A stretch of DNA of 32,746 nucleotides from Deltaproteobacteria bacterium (GTDB taxonomy: Bacteria; Desulfobacterota; GWC2-55-46; DRME01). The notes beneath the pieces are model-generated. The model did no database searches, was not told the origin of the DNA, and saw nothing but the letters and a program-made list of their open reading frames with translations. This document shows, in pieces, positions 1-8,008 of this stretch; within the stretch, counting starts at the first letter, position 1; every line of letters begins with the position of its first letter. The translations under genes were made by a program, and so were the position numbers. The stretch spans positions 1 to 32,746 of the forward strand of contig DRME01000097.1 in the NCBI GenBank assembly GCA_011375175.1, in the 5' to 3' direction.

Positions 1-597
1 AATTCCTTCCGGGAGAAGCGAGATCCGGAAACATTGGCAAAGATTATTCCGATTACCGAGGGTATTGGTAAAAACGCCGATGTGTTTGTGAAACTTTTCA
101 GTCGCCTTGATCCTCTTGCTGCCGGGAAAAGAAGCAGAAGAAGGTCACTGCCTCTCAGAAGAACGATTGAGGAAATATTTGAGGTCTTCAGCGAGGAAAT
201 GAAAAAAATCGGTATTACTACCAAGGTTAACGGCCCCGGTGATTTCAGATTTACATGCTGGCATCAGGATGTGTATGCGATTTTCACCAACCTGATCGAT
301 AACAGTATTTACTGGATGAATGAAAAAAAATCCCCAAAAAAGGAAATCACCGTCGACATCGCAACAGACGGAAATGAACTTCTATACATTGATTATCAGG
401 ATACCGGTCCGGGAATAGAATCACAGCTCATAACCAGCGAAGTAATTTTTGAGCCTCAGTTTTCCACCAAACCAGATGGTACGGGGCTCGGACTGGCTAT
501 TGCCGGTGAGGCATCCACCCGAAATGGACTTGCGCTGAAGGCTTTCGAGTCTGAAAGTGGTGCATTTTTCAGATTGCAACCGAAGTCGGAGAATTAA
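1..597 (+). CDS. Histidine-kinase-like ATPase (5' end outside window)
   Basis: The frame is open from base 1, so the N-terminus lies outside the window; the TTG at 34 is probably internal. The C-terminal GHKL/HATPase_c fold is complete. The N box reads NLIDNSIYWM (from base 289), the G1 box DTGPGI (400-417), an F-box-like stretch IFEPQFSTK follows, and the G2 box is GTGLGLAI (from 478). These are histidine-kinase ATP-binding motifs. No histidine is visible in the helical part ahead of the ATPase, so a HisKA phospho-acceptor, if present, is off-window. The next gene, a receiver protein, starts 3 bases after this stop, so the two are probably a sensor/partner pair. Because a Vsr endonuclease follows, a GHKL ATPase of a restriction or defence system is an alternative to a normal sensor kinase. 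The trio is clearly more AT-rich than the DNA beyond 9 kb. Confidence 0.8.
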   Translation, partial: NSFREKRDPETLAKIIPITEGIGKNADVFVKLFSRLDPLAAGKRSRRRSLPLRRTIEEIFEVFSEEMKKIGITTKVNGPGDFRFTCWHQDVYAIFTNLIDNSIYWMNEKKSPKKEITVDIATDGNELLYIDYQDTGPGIESQLITSEVIFEPQFSTKPDGTGLGLAIAGEASTRNGLALKAFESESGAFFRLQPKSEN

Positions 598-599
598 TC

Positions 600-1712
600 A
601 TGCCTGAGATTAAATTAATGATTATTGAGGACGCCGAATCGGACTTGAATGTTTGTAGAGATTCTGTTGAAATTTATCAACAGAAAAAAATTGATGAAGG
701 CGTTAATCTGACATTTAAATTGATAGAATGCAAGAAGGTTGATGACGCTCTTGATAAGATAGATGGTTCATTCGATGGCGCAATTATTGACCTGAAATTT
801 TCTGATGGTGATAACAGAGGAAAAGATGTTTTGGCAAAAATCAAAGATTCTTTTTTCCGAATACCTGTTATTATTCTCACGGGGACGCCAGACAGCATAG
901 GTGAGGAAGAAAAATCTGATTTGGTCAAGGTTCTGAAAAAAGGTGAGGCAGATTACCAGAAAGACATACTTGATGTGTTTTTTGAAATTTATAATACAGG
1001 CCTGACAAAAATCATGGGGGGAAGGGGAAAGATAGAGCAGACGCTGAATGAAGTGTTCCTGAAGAATCTGTTGCCCCAGTTACCGGACTGGAAAATCTAT
1101 GGGAAAGCAAATCCGTCGAGAACCGAGAAGGCATTGCTGCGTTTCACACTTAATCATCTTGTACAGATTCTTGATGACGATGAGGATCAATGTTTCCCGG
1201 AGGAAGTCTATATTTATCCTCCATTTTCGGATGGCCTGAAGACGGGAAGTATTGTAAAGAAAATGGATGGGGAAGATCTTTATGTGGTATTAAGTCCGGC
1301 CTGTGATCTGGTTGTAAGAAGCGATGGCAATTTCAAGACTGATCGTATCCTTCTCGTTGAGGTTGAAGAAGCGAACTCAATTATTGATGCAGCATTGAAT
1401 GGCATTACCAAAAAGGCCAAGAAAGAGAACAAGCTCAAAAACGTCTTTGGCAATAATTACACTGGTTACTTTCACTGGTTGCCTAAGACAGGTTACTTCG
1501 AGGGTGGGTTTATTAATTTCAGAAAAATATCAACGTGTACAAAAGATGAATTCGAGAACGCTTATAATCAACCGCACATTCAGATCTCCCCGCACTTCGT
1601 GAAAGATATATTGTCCCGTTTTTCTTCCTATTATGCCCGTCAGGGGCAACCTGACATCGAACGCAACAAAATAATTGATGAGGTGGTTTCCTCATCCGGG
1701 GAGACAGAATAA
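600..1712 (+). CDS. Receiver-domain protein with unclassified C-terminal domain
   Basis: This 370-residue protein has a CheY-like receiver over about residues 1-125. The acidic pair is E10/D11, the phospho-acceptor is D64 (in AIIDLKF), the switch residues are T94/T96 (ILTGT), and the conserved lysine is K113 or K114. It should therefore be phosphorylatable. The remaining 240 or so residues do not look like a DNA-binding output domain: I see no helix-turn-helix, GGDEF, HD or AAA+ motif. They contain an SPACDL motif (232-237) in a predicted beta-rich segment and a lysine-rich stretch near 270-282. I do not recognise this domain; an effector or sensor domain of a defence module is a guess. The gene sits 3 bases after the kinase-like gene, and its TAA shares one base with the vsr ATG, so the three are very likely translated together. 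Confidence 0.8.
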   Translation: MPEIKLMIIEDAESDLNVCRDSVEIYQQKKIDEGVNLTFKLIECKKVDDALDKIDGSFDGAIIDLKFSDGDNRGKDVLAKIKDSFFRIPVIILTGTPDSIGEEEKSDLVKVLKKGEADYQKDILDVFFEIYNTGLTKIMGGRGKIEQTLNEVFLKNLLPQLPDWKIYGKANPSRTEKALLRFTLNHLVQILDDDEDQCFPEEVYIYPPFSDGLKTGSIVKKMDGEDLYVVLSPACDLVVRSDGNFKTDRILLVEVEEANSIIDAALNGITKKAKKENKLKNVFGNNYTGYFHWLPKTGYFEGGFINFRKISTCTKDEFENAYNQPHIQISPHFVKDILSRFSSYYARQGQPDIERNKIIDEVVSSSGETE

Positions 1713-2119
1713 TGGATGTTCACTCGCCGGAACAACGAAGCTACAACATGTCCCGGATAAAAGGCAAAAACACGAAACCGGAGTTGTTGGTTCGTAAATG
1801 GCTGTGGTCGCGAGGGTACAGATATCGACTTCATCGGAAAGATCTGCCAGGCAAACCCGATATTGTTTTCCCCCGGCAAAGAAAGGCAGTCTTTGTGCAT
1901 GGTTGTTTCTGGCATAAACATGATTGCAGGTATTTCAAGTGGCCCAGGACAAACAGAGAATTCTGGAAAAAGAAGATCAATGAGAATGTCAGACGCGATC
2001 AAAAAAACTATCAAGATCTGATTGCAGATGGCTGGAACTATTTCATCGTATGGGAGTGCGAACTCAAAGAAGATATCGCCGGACTTTGGGACAGACTCGC
2101 TGAGTTTCTGGAAAACTGA
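1712..2119 (+). CDS. vsr: Vsr-type very short patch repair endonuclease
   Basis: This 135-residue protein matches the length and motifs of Vsr endonucleases, which nick next to T:G mismatches at methylated-cytosine restriction sites. D50 in LPGKPDIVF corresponds to the catalytic aspartate. H63 and H68 in FVHGCFWHKHDC correspond to the active-site histidines. C65, H70, C72 and C116 (in VWECEL) match the four structural zinc ligands. The TRxEFWxxKIxxNVxRD-like helix is also present. Vsr normally accompanies a cytosine-5 methyltransferase. None is visible here; it may lie left of the window or be absent. Vsr-fold enzymes also serve as the nuclease of some restriction or defence systems with GHKL ATPases, which fits the two preceding genes. 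The ATG shares one base with the previous stop codon. Confidence 0.93.
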   Translation: MDVHSPEQRSYNMSRIKGKNTKPELLVRKWLWSRGYRYRLHRKDLPGKPDIVFPRQRKAVFVHGCFWHKHDCRYFKWPRTNREFWKKKINENVRRDQKNYQDLIADGWNYFIVWECELKEDIAGLWDRLAEFLEN

Positions 2120-2187
2120 GCATCACGAGGAATTATGGCAGGCAGAAGACAATACAGGCCATATGGTATGCAGTAAGGAAATCTGAA

Positions 2188-3228
2188 ATGGGATTCCGTT
2201 TCTGGAGAAGAATCAAAATCGCACCTGGAGTGACCCTGAACCTGAGCAAATCGGGTGGATCGCTCTCGTTCGGACCACGAGGTGCGAAGTTCACCGTTGG
2301 CTCCCGAGGCAAACGTGCGACGGTGGGTATTCCGGGAACGGGGCTATTTTACACCACAACCCTTCCAAGCGGGAGATCAGGCGGCCGGAGAAGCGCGTCC
2401 TACTCTGCTCAGGCCGCCCCAACCGTCCGCCCGGAAGACCGCCTGACCCTGGGCTTCTTCAAGCGGCTCATCACGCCGGACGACGAGGAGGCCTTGGTGG
2501 ACGGTTGCCGGGAGCTGGTACTGGGCAACGAAGAGAAGGCCCTCGAACACCTCGAGAAGGCCGCTCACTTGGCCGACGGCGCGTACCTTGCCGGTTTCCT
2601 GGCCCTCAAGAAGGAGCGGCTGGAAGAAGCTGCGAGCTATCTGTCCACGGCCGCCGAAAAGCACCGCCGCTTGAGCCGTTACTTCTCCAAATACGGCATC
2701 TCCGCCACCATGAGCCTGCCCATCACAGACGAGATATCCGCGCATGTGGGCCCGGATCTTCGGGGTGTGTTGCTGGGCCTGGTAGAGGCCTACCAGCGTC
2801 AGGAGCGTTGGCAGGATGCGATTGCCTGCCTGGAAAAACTGCGGCGGCTCGAACCCGACGACGTGGTGGTGAAGTTGTCTCTTGCAGAGCTGCTGCTGGA
2901 CGCTCATCCGGGCGTCAAGAACGTCTGTCAGAAGGTTGTACGGTTGGTTGAGGGCATTGAGAACGAGACGCCTATCCATGCAGCTTTGATGCTTTACAAA
3001 GCTAAAGCGCTTCGGCACCTCGGTCTGGCAACCGCGGCCCGGGACACATTAACAGCCGCCCTGCGCCGCAAGAAAGGCCGGTCCGATGATCTCCTCCGCG
3101 CCCTGCGTTACGAACGCGCTCTGGCCTACGAGGATTTGGGGCAGAAGTCTCGCGCCCGTGCCGAGTTCGAGAAGCTTTATGCTGAAGCCCCGGATTTCGA
3201 GGACGTGGCAGTTCGGTTGGGGCTTTGA
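2188..3228 (+). CDS. DUF4236 domain protein with TPR-like repeats
   Basis: This 346-residue protein opens with a DUF4236 domain (about residues 1-57), whose signature is GFRFWRRIKIAPG, NLSKSGGS, then GTGLFY. The function of that domain is not known. From about residue 100 to the end the protein is alpha-helical with degenerate TPR-like repeats (for example GLVEAYQRQERWQDAIACLEK and RYERALAYEDLGQKSRARAE), which suggests a protein-interaction scaffold. No signal peptide or membrane segment is seen. The start is supported by a GGAA-type ribosome site (taaggaaa) about 9 bases upstream. The next gene begins 30 bases downstream, so it may belong to the operon that ends in the Gabija pair. GC content rises from the start of the gene into the TPR part. 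Confidence 0.8.
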   Translation: MGFRFWRRIKIAPGVTLNLSKSGGSLSFGPRGAKFTVGSRGKRATVGIPGTGLFYTTTLPSGRSGGRRSASYSAQAAPTVRPEDRLTLGFFKRLITPDDEEALVDGCRELVLGNEEKALEHLEKAAHLADGAYLAGFLALKKERLEEAASYLSTAAEKHRRLSRYFSKYGISATMSLPITDEISAHVGPDLRGVLLGLVEAYQRQERWQDAIACLEKLRRLEPDDVVVKLSLAELLLDAHPGVKNVCQKVVRLVEGIENETPIHAALMLYKAKALRHLGLATAARDTLTAALRRKKGRSDDLLRALRYERALAYEDLGQKSRARAEFEKLYAEAPDFEDVAVRLGL

Positions 3229-3258
3229 ACCGCGATATGGTTGAGGAGGATATCTGCA

Positions 3259-3588
3259 ATGATCCAGGACCTGGAACGGGTCGAGTACCGCAAGGGACTG
3301 CTCGGAAAGGGAATGAAAGCGGACGGTCTGCCTATGAAAGTCTGGCGGGGGGCCAAGATTTCCGCAGACGTAAGGAAGGCGATCAACGAGGAGGATTTGC
3401 TCAATCTTAGCGGTGTTTATGGGGACAAGCATGCCGGTGTTCCTGTGGAATGCGACCACCTGAAACTGGCCCTGACCGACGACACGGTCGAGATCACGGT
3501 CTTTAACCGAGGGATCACGCTGTTCATGTCGGACGACGAACGGGTCCGACGCATCCACCGGGTCCTGTGCAAGCTGGATAGAAATTAA
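3259..3588 (+). CDS. Unknown small protein upstream of Gabija genes
   Basis: A protein of 109 residues with no family I recognise. The ATG at 3259 is chosen because a strong AGGAGG lies at 3244-3249; a TTG at 3241 in the same frame would overlap that ribosome site. The protein is charged and probably soluble, with no membrane segment or signal peptide. The middle and C-terminus (about 55-100) alternate short beta-like stretches with acidic turns. Its TAA shares one base with the next ATG, so it is translationally coupled to the following small gene and, through it, to the OLD nuclease. An accessory or regulatory role in the defence locus is inferred from position only. Confidence 0.7.
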   Translation: MIQDLERVEYRKGLLGKGMKADGLPMKVWRGAKISADVRKAINEEDLLNLSGVYGDKHAGVPVECDHLKLALTDDTVEITVFNRGITLFMSDDERVRRIHRVLCKLDRN

Positions 3589-3872
3589 TGGTACTAGGAA
3601 AGTCCAATGCAAAGAAAATCGCCTGGTGCGGACGGATCAAAGCCGTTCAGCCACGAATCCGTCCCATGCGGTCTTTCGACGAGCGACACCACAGCTACCA
3701 GGGTTACGTGCTTCGCGTTGACGGAACAATCGGGGACTCATCCGACCTGTCCGACCCGCACATCATCGCTGCGGAGGTCACCGAAGATATTGAATCGGCT
3801 CTGAAACAGATCCGGGATGCGCTTGGTGACCTAGAGGAACGGGCAAACATCGTGAAGGAGCCGGCGCTATGA
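3588..3872 (+). CDS. Unknown small protein coupled to gajA
   Basis: A protein of 94 residues, not recognised. The N-terminal half is basic and aromatic (GRIKAVQPRIRPMRSFDERHH) and may form a small beta barrel. The C-terminal part from about residue 63 is an amphipathic helix (TEDIESALKQIRDALGDLEE). Its ATG overlaps the preceding stop by one base, and its TGA overlaps the gajA ATG by four bases (ATGA). It has no strong ribosome site of its own, consistent with coupled translation. An antitoxin-like or nuclease-regulating role is possible but unsupported by any motif. Confidence 0.65.
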   Translation: MVLGKSNAKKIAWCGRIKAVQPRIRPMRSFDERHHSYQGYVLRVDGTIGDSSDLSDPHIIAAEVTEDIESALKQIRDALGDLEERANIVKEPAL

Positions 3873-5578
3873 GGATTCGGCAGGTGGAGATCGAAAGATT
3901 TCGGGGTATCAAGGAGCTGAAGTGGTGTGTTGATGGCGATATTGTGTGCCTCATTGGACCGGGTGACGCTACCAAGACGACGATCCTCGACGCCATAGAG
4001 CTTGCGTTGTCGCCACGGTGGAACATCCCTTTCGACGACACGGACTTCTATGATGCGGATACGTCCGAGCCTATCGTCATCCGCGTCACCGTTGGCGACC
4101 TGCCTGAGGAATTCAAAAGCGATGCAAAGTACGGCCTCGAGGCCCGAGGCTGGAGCCCCAGCGGTGAGCTCCATGACGAACCCGAGCAAGAAGACGAAAT
4201 GGTTCTGACCATCCAGCTTCGCGTCGAACCCTCGCTGGAGCAGTCGTGGGCCGTCGTCAATGACCGAAACCCAGAGGGGAAACACATCACGGCCAAGGAC
4301 AGGGAGAAGCTTGGATGTGCCCGGCTGGGAGACTACTTAGACAGGCACTTCTCTTGGAGTCGAGGGTCAATCCTTTCCCGACTCACTGGCGAGGCGGACA
4401 GCCTTTCCGGTATCCTCGCCGAGGCGGGTCGAGCCGCACGGAGTGCTCTTGCTGATGTTCCGCACGAGAAGCTTTCCAGTCTTCGACAGGCGGCATTACG
4501 GGCGAGACAAGCCGGCAAGGAGATGGGAGTTGCTCCAACGGCTGAGTACAAGCCACATCTGGACGTCCAGGCCGTGTCTGTCGGACTTGGTGGGGTCTCT
4601 CTCCATGACGGCGAGGTTCCCCTGCGACGTGCGGGCCTTGGTACACGACGGCTTCTCGCTGTCGCAATGCAACGTGAGGTTGCCAAGGCTGGCGGGCCTA
4701 CCTTGATTGATGAGGTGGAGCATGGACTGGAGCCGCACCGCATTCGACGTCTAATTCGGGTGCTTAGCGCTAACGACGGCGCACTAGGTCGGCGGCACGT
4801 GCTAATGACGACACACTCGCCTGTCGTCCTCGGCGAGCTCAATGCCCAAGACATCCGAATTGTCCGGCACGAGCATGGGGTCACGAAGGTCTATTCCGTC
4901 CCGGAGGACTTGCAACCAATCGTTCGGAAAGCGAGCGAGGCATTCCTTGCCCGTAAAGTTATCGTCTGTGAGGGAAAAACAGAACTTGGGTTTTGCCGGG
5001 GGCTCGATGCGTGGTGGTCCAGGGATGGCAGACCATCCTTTGCCTTGGCAGGGATTGCGCTTGCGGATGGGGGAGGGTCAGAAGCCACCCGCGTCACAAA
5101 GGCGCTGGCCGACCTTTCTTATGATGTCTTGTTTCTTGGTGACTCGGACCAACCCATTGACCCAGATCAAAATGCTCTTGAGCAGGCAGGTGTGAAGGTC
5201 CTCCTCTGGGATGGGGATACAGCAATTGAACAACGAATCGGGTTGGATTTGCCTTGGGACGGTGTTGTCGACGTCGTGAACTTGGCGATGAACGTTTGGG
5301 GCGAGGACAGTGTACGGGACGCCATAGCTACCAGGTTGGAAGCTCACTCTGAGAGAAAGTTGACCAACAACCCATCAGACTGGCTCGGTTTAGGCCCAAA
5401 CGATGACGACTTCCGAAAGGCCATCGGCGATGCGGCAAAAAAGAAAGGTTGGTTCAAGCGCGTTGATCTTGCCGAGGACTTGTCAGAGATAGTCATCAAA
5501 TATTACGTCAATATCAAGGAGACAGACCTCGGGCAGAAGATAGCTGCTCTTCAAAAGTGGGCGCACAGCGATGAATGA
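3869..5578 (+). CDS. gajA: OLD-family ATPase/TOPRIM nuclease, GajA-like (Gabija)
   Basis: A protein of 569 residues, close to the usual GajA length. An ABC-type ATPase comes first: FRGIKELKW, then a P-loop at residues 30-38 (GPGDATKTT), and TLIDEVEHG around residue 277 as Walker B, followed by a TTHSP switch-histidine motif. A TOPRIM domain follows, with VIVCEGKTE (E368) and FLGDSDQ (D425, D427), which form the metal-binding site of the nuclease. Class 2 OLD enzymes sit beside UvrD-like helicases and form the Gabija anti-phage system, in which GajA cuts DNA when nucleotide levels fall. The helicase gene overlaps this one by eight bases, as expected. One oddity is that the usual glycine before the P-loop lysine is T35. 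The two small genes upstream are not part of the classical two-gene system. Confidence 0.88.
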   Translation: MRIRQVEIERFRGIKELKWCVDGDIVCLIGPGDATKTTILDAIELALSPRWNIPFDDTDFYDADTSEPIVIRVTVGDLPEEFKSDAKYGLEARGWSPSGELHDEPEQEDEMVLTIQLRVEPSLEQSWAVVNDRNPEGKHITAKDREKLGCARLGDYLDRHFSWSRGSILSRLTGEADSLSGILAEAGRAARSALADVPHEKLSSLRQAALRARQAGKEMGVAPTAEYKPHLDVQAVSVGLGGVSLHDGEVPLRRAGLGTRRLLAVAMQREVAKAGGPTLIDEVEHGLEPHRIRRLIRVLSANDGALGRRHVLMTTHSPVVLGELNAQDIRIVRHEHGVTKVYSVPEDLQPIVRKASEAFLARKVIVCEGKTELGFCRGLDAWWSRDGRPSFALAGIALADGGGSEATRVTKALADLSYDVLFLGDSDQPIDPDQNALEQAGVKVLLWDGDTAIEQRIGLDLPWDGVVDVVNLAMNVWGEDSVRDAIATRLEAHSERKLTNNPSDWLGLGPNDDDFRKAIGDAAKKKGWFKRVDLAEDLSEIVIKYYVNIKETDLGQKIAALQKWAHSDE

Positions 5579-6986
5579 GGCTGAGACCCTGGCAAGAAGT
5601 CGTCTTGGCTCGATGATCGCCGCTGCAGGATGCGGCAAGACCTACCTGATCGGGATGGCCGTCGCGAAGTACGGGAACGGACGGGAGCTTGTGCTTACCC
5701 ATACCCACGCGGGAGTGGATGCGCTCCGCCGCCGGCTTGCCACGTTCGGGGTTCCAGCAAAGGCTTACCACGTGGATACGATAGCCGGATGGGCACTCCG
5801 ACTGGCAGTATCCTTCCCACGGACATCTGCGTTGCCGACGCCCAAGCCTCGAACTATCGACGAATATGACGCAGTCTACGTCGCAGCCACTCGCTTGCTC
5901 CACCTTCGTCCAATTCAGGATATCCTACGGGCATCCTACACCGGTGTATACGTGGACGAGTATCAAGACTGCACCATAGAGCAGCATGAACTCGTGCTGG
6001 CTCTTGCCGATATTCTGCCCTGCAGGATAGTCGGCGATCCACTCCAGGCGATCTTCGACTTCGGCAATAACAAGCCAATCGACTGGAATACACACGTGGT
6101 TCCGCACTTCGAACCTGTTCCCGAACCAACCGTTCCCTGGCGATGGCGGAACTCGAATCCTGAGCTTGGGGAGTGGCTCCAAGAGGTCAGAGAGAGACTC
6201 TCGAACGGCTGCGATCTAGATCTTCGCGGTGCGCCCGTTCAATGGATCGAGGCTCGCTCGATGGAAACTAGCCAGGGGAAACAACTGGCGGCCTGCTTCG
6301 ACGCAGCTCGGAGCGATGGTAAGAGGGTCATCGCTATCCTGCAGTGGCGTAATCAATGCCATGAACTGGCCAGCCGCCTTAGGGGTATTTACTCCTGCGT
6401 CGAGGCCATTGATGAGAAGGACCTTTACGAAGCTGCCAAACAGTTTGATAACGCAATCGGGCCGGCGAGGGCCATCGCAGTTCTCGACTTCGCCAAGAAG
6501 TGCATGACCAAGGTTTCGACAGAGCTTAGGAGTACGTGGAACGCATTCAGTGAGGGAAGGCCCCCAAAGGGACGCAAACATCGCGAACAAATCGGAGCTC
6601 TGATCGCCGTTGCTCAGGAACCGGATTATCGGCCTGTGGCAGTGGCGCTTGAATCCTTCAGACTGATTCCGGGCGCTAAAGTGTATCGCAGGGAGCTGCT
6701 GCGGGAGATGATGAAGTCTATTCTTGCTGTGGCGACGGCAGAAGCAGCGAACCTGGAGGAGGCGGCCTGGATTATCCGGAACCGGACACGACAGATTGGC
6801 CGTCGACTACCACGGTGTGCGGTTGGCACAACTCTCTTGGTCAAAGGCCTAGAGTTCGATCATGCTGTACTCCTAGACGCCGATGCATATAACCGAAGGA
6901 ACTTGTATGTTGCACTCACACGTGGGTCCACATCGCTCACCATTGTCTCAAGGTCGCGAATTATTCAACCGAAGGAAGATGGTTGA
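5571..6986 (+). CDS. gajB: UvrD/Rep-like helicase, GajB-like (Gabija)
   Basis: A protein of 471 residues, a size typical for GajB and much shorter than UvrD or Rep. Superfamily 1 motifs are present in order: Walker A AAAGCGKT near residues 17-24, motif Ia LTHTHAGVDALRRRL, motif II VYVDEYQDC, motif III RIVGDPLQAIFDF, motif IV VPWRWRNSN, and the C-terminal pair LLVKGLEFDHAVLLDA and NLYVALTRG. All residues needed for ATP hydrolysis appear intact. GajB is thought to be activated by DNA ends and to drop ATP levels, relieving inhibition of GajA. The gene overlaps gajA by eight bases and ends the operon. No clear terminator follows. Confidence 0.87.
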   Translation: MNEAETLARSRLGSMIAAAGCGKTYLIGMAVAKYGNGRELVLTHTHAGVDALRRRLATFGVPAKAYHVDTIAGWALRLAVSFPRTSALPTPKPRTIDEYDAVYVAATRLLHLRPIQDILRASYTGVYVDEYQDCTIEQHELVLALADILPCRIVGDPLQAIFDFGNNKPIDWNTHVVPHFEPVPEPTVPWRWRNSNPELGEWLQEVRERLSNGCDLDLRGAPVQWIEARSMETSQGKQLAACFDAARSDGKRVIAILQWRNQCHELASRLRGIYSCVEAIDEKDLYEAAKQFDNAIGPARAIAVLDFAKKCMTKVSTELRSTWNAFSEGRPPKGRKHREQIGALIAVAQEPDYRPVAVALESFRLIPGAKVYRRELLREMMKSILAVATAEAANLEEAAWIIRNRTRQIGRRLPRCAVGTTLLVKGLEFDHAVLLDADAYNRRNLYVALTRGSTSLTIVSRSRIIQPKEDG

Positions 6987-7043
6987 ACAGAGCAACCGAT
7001 TGCAAAATCAGCGATGTGGACGTGTTATGACAACACCGCGTTT

Positions 7044-7073
7044 GATATGGCAGTGGGAATCGAACCCACGTCC
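7044..7073 (-). other. tRNA/tmRNA-like T-arm fragment, possible attachment-site relic
   Basis: On the reverse strand, 7053-7069 is a perfect T-arm: GTGGG, TTCGATT, CCCAC, preceded by GGAC as in many tmRNA 3' ends. The following bases (TGCCATATCA) do not make a normal acceptor end with CCA, and no matching 5' half or anticodon arm is seen upstream. It is therefore a fragment, not a gene. Integrases often recombine at exactly this part of tRNA and tmRNA genes, so it could mark the right end of the island carrying the defence genes. The whole gap from 6987 to 7359 holds nothing else I can support; an imperfect hairpin around 7148-7175 is visible. Confidence 0.4.
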
Positions 7074-7359
7074 ATTCTCTGTTTGGGGAAAATGTGGAGA
7101 AAAACATTTCCCGCGTAGGGACGCGGAGAACGGCACTTGGAAACTCTCAAGGCATTGTAAATAAAAGGCTTTTGATGCGTAGGCGCTGGGGAGACTGAGT
7201 TTTGGGAAGGCGGCGAGCCCTCCACCAGCCTTCGCTTCGAAACCTGTTGAGAAGAGAAGGCTGCCGCGTCGAAGTTGCACGACAACGAAGACGGGCTTTT
7301 TTATAATGCTATTGTTGTTTCGAAGCTCCGGCTCGGCACGCCTTACGAGCATGGGGACG

Positions 7360-7605
7360 ATGAACTTTTATTATGTTTACATCTTGCAATCCGAATCCGA
7401 CCCCGAACATTTTTACACGGGTTTCACCGAAGACCTCGATTCTCGCCTGAAATCACATAATTCCGGTCAGGTTACATCTACGACGAAATACAAGCCGTGG
7501 CACATTAAAACAGCCATAGCGTTCACCGATCGGGAGAGAGCATTGGACTTCGAAACTTATCTAAAAAGTCCATCAGGCCGGGCTTTTGCAAAGAAACGAC
7601 TTTGA
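7360..7605 (+). CDS. Small GIY-YIG nuclease-domain protein
   Basis: A protein of 81 residues that is a single GIY-YIG domain, as in the UPF0213/YhbQ group. The first half-motif is YVYILQS (residues 5-11) and the second is YTGFT (19-23), a variant of YIG. The conserved arginine in DLDSRLKSHN is R29 and the catalytic glutamate is likely E65 in ALDFETYLKS. All the expected active-site positions are therefore occupied. The start at 7360 (MNFYYVY) fits the family's short N-terminus, with GGGGAC just upstream. Starts at 7306 or 7351 are possible but add unconserved residues. Stand-alone copies are common in accessory regions, and their role is unclear. Confidence 0.85.
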   Translation: MNFYYVYILQSESDPEHFYTGFTEDLDSRLKSHNSGQVTSTTKYKPWHIKTAIAFTDRERALDFETYLKSPSGRAFAKKRL

Positions 7606-7934
7606 TCTCCGGGATTCTCCACCCGCCTGAGGGGCGAAGCCCCGTAATAAGAGCCACTTAGTGGCCTCCCTCTTTTCCCGCCTTTCATTCTCTGTTTGCC
7701 CCCAGATTCTCTGGCCTCGAAGGACGAAGTCTCAAAGCTCGTCCGGTTGGGCAATCCCTTTTATATCAAGGACCTAAGCCGACCGGCCGTTTTCGCAAGT
7801 TTGGAAACACGGCCTGTGGTGCGAAAAAGCACCCGAATTTTCGAACCAAAAGTCCGTCGCAGGGTTTGAGAAATGGGATTAATGCGCGGATTTCCCGGCG
7901 GGGAGTCTCGACACTCGATTTGGAATTTGGTTTT
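7606..7934. other. Non-coding gap with short hairpins
   Basis: I see no gene in this stretch. Two small palindromes lie close together just after the GIY-YIG gene: GGGGCGAAGCCCC at 7631-7643 and GCCACTTAGTGGC at 7653-7665, the latter followed by a pyrimidine-rich run (ctccctcttttcccg). The second could be a weak terminator. The rest, to the attC-like palindrome, has no recognisable content. It is AT-richer than the core genome and probably belongs to the accessory debris. Confidence 0.4.
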
Positions 7935-8008
7935 GACAACGCTGCAGCTAAAAGGCTGGTAAAGGAGCGCAGAGGGTTTGCCAGTCCTCTTTCAGCCGCT
8001 TGTTAGGC
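7935..8008 (-). repeat. Integron attC-like recombination site
   Basis: Read on the reverse strand, this begins with GCCTAAC at 8008-8002, a perfect match to the RYYYAAC box of attC sites. It overlaps the stop codon of the reverse-strand gene, which is the usual cassette arrangement. The opposite end has GCTGCAGC followed by GTTGTC at about 7946-7935, where only the GTT core matches GTTRRRY. The two halves fold back on each other imperfectly: AAC-AAGCGGCTGAAAG against CAACGCTGCAGCTAAAAG, then ACTGGCAAA against TTTACCAG. The spacing (about 74 nt) and imperfect palindromy are typical. No integrase gene is present in the window. Confidence 0.5.

Noticed and set aside
7044-7073. Functional tRNA or tmRNA gene
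   Set aside because: Only the T-arm is present; the acceptor stem, CCA end and the 5' half are missing.
7008-7352. Reverse-strand open frame of 114 codons
   Set aside because: Its only recognisable part is the translation of the T-arm fragment; it has no ribosome site or family motif.
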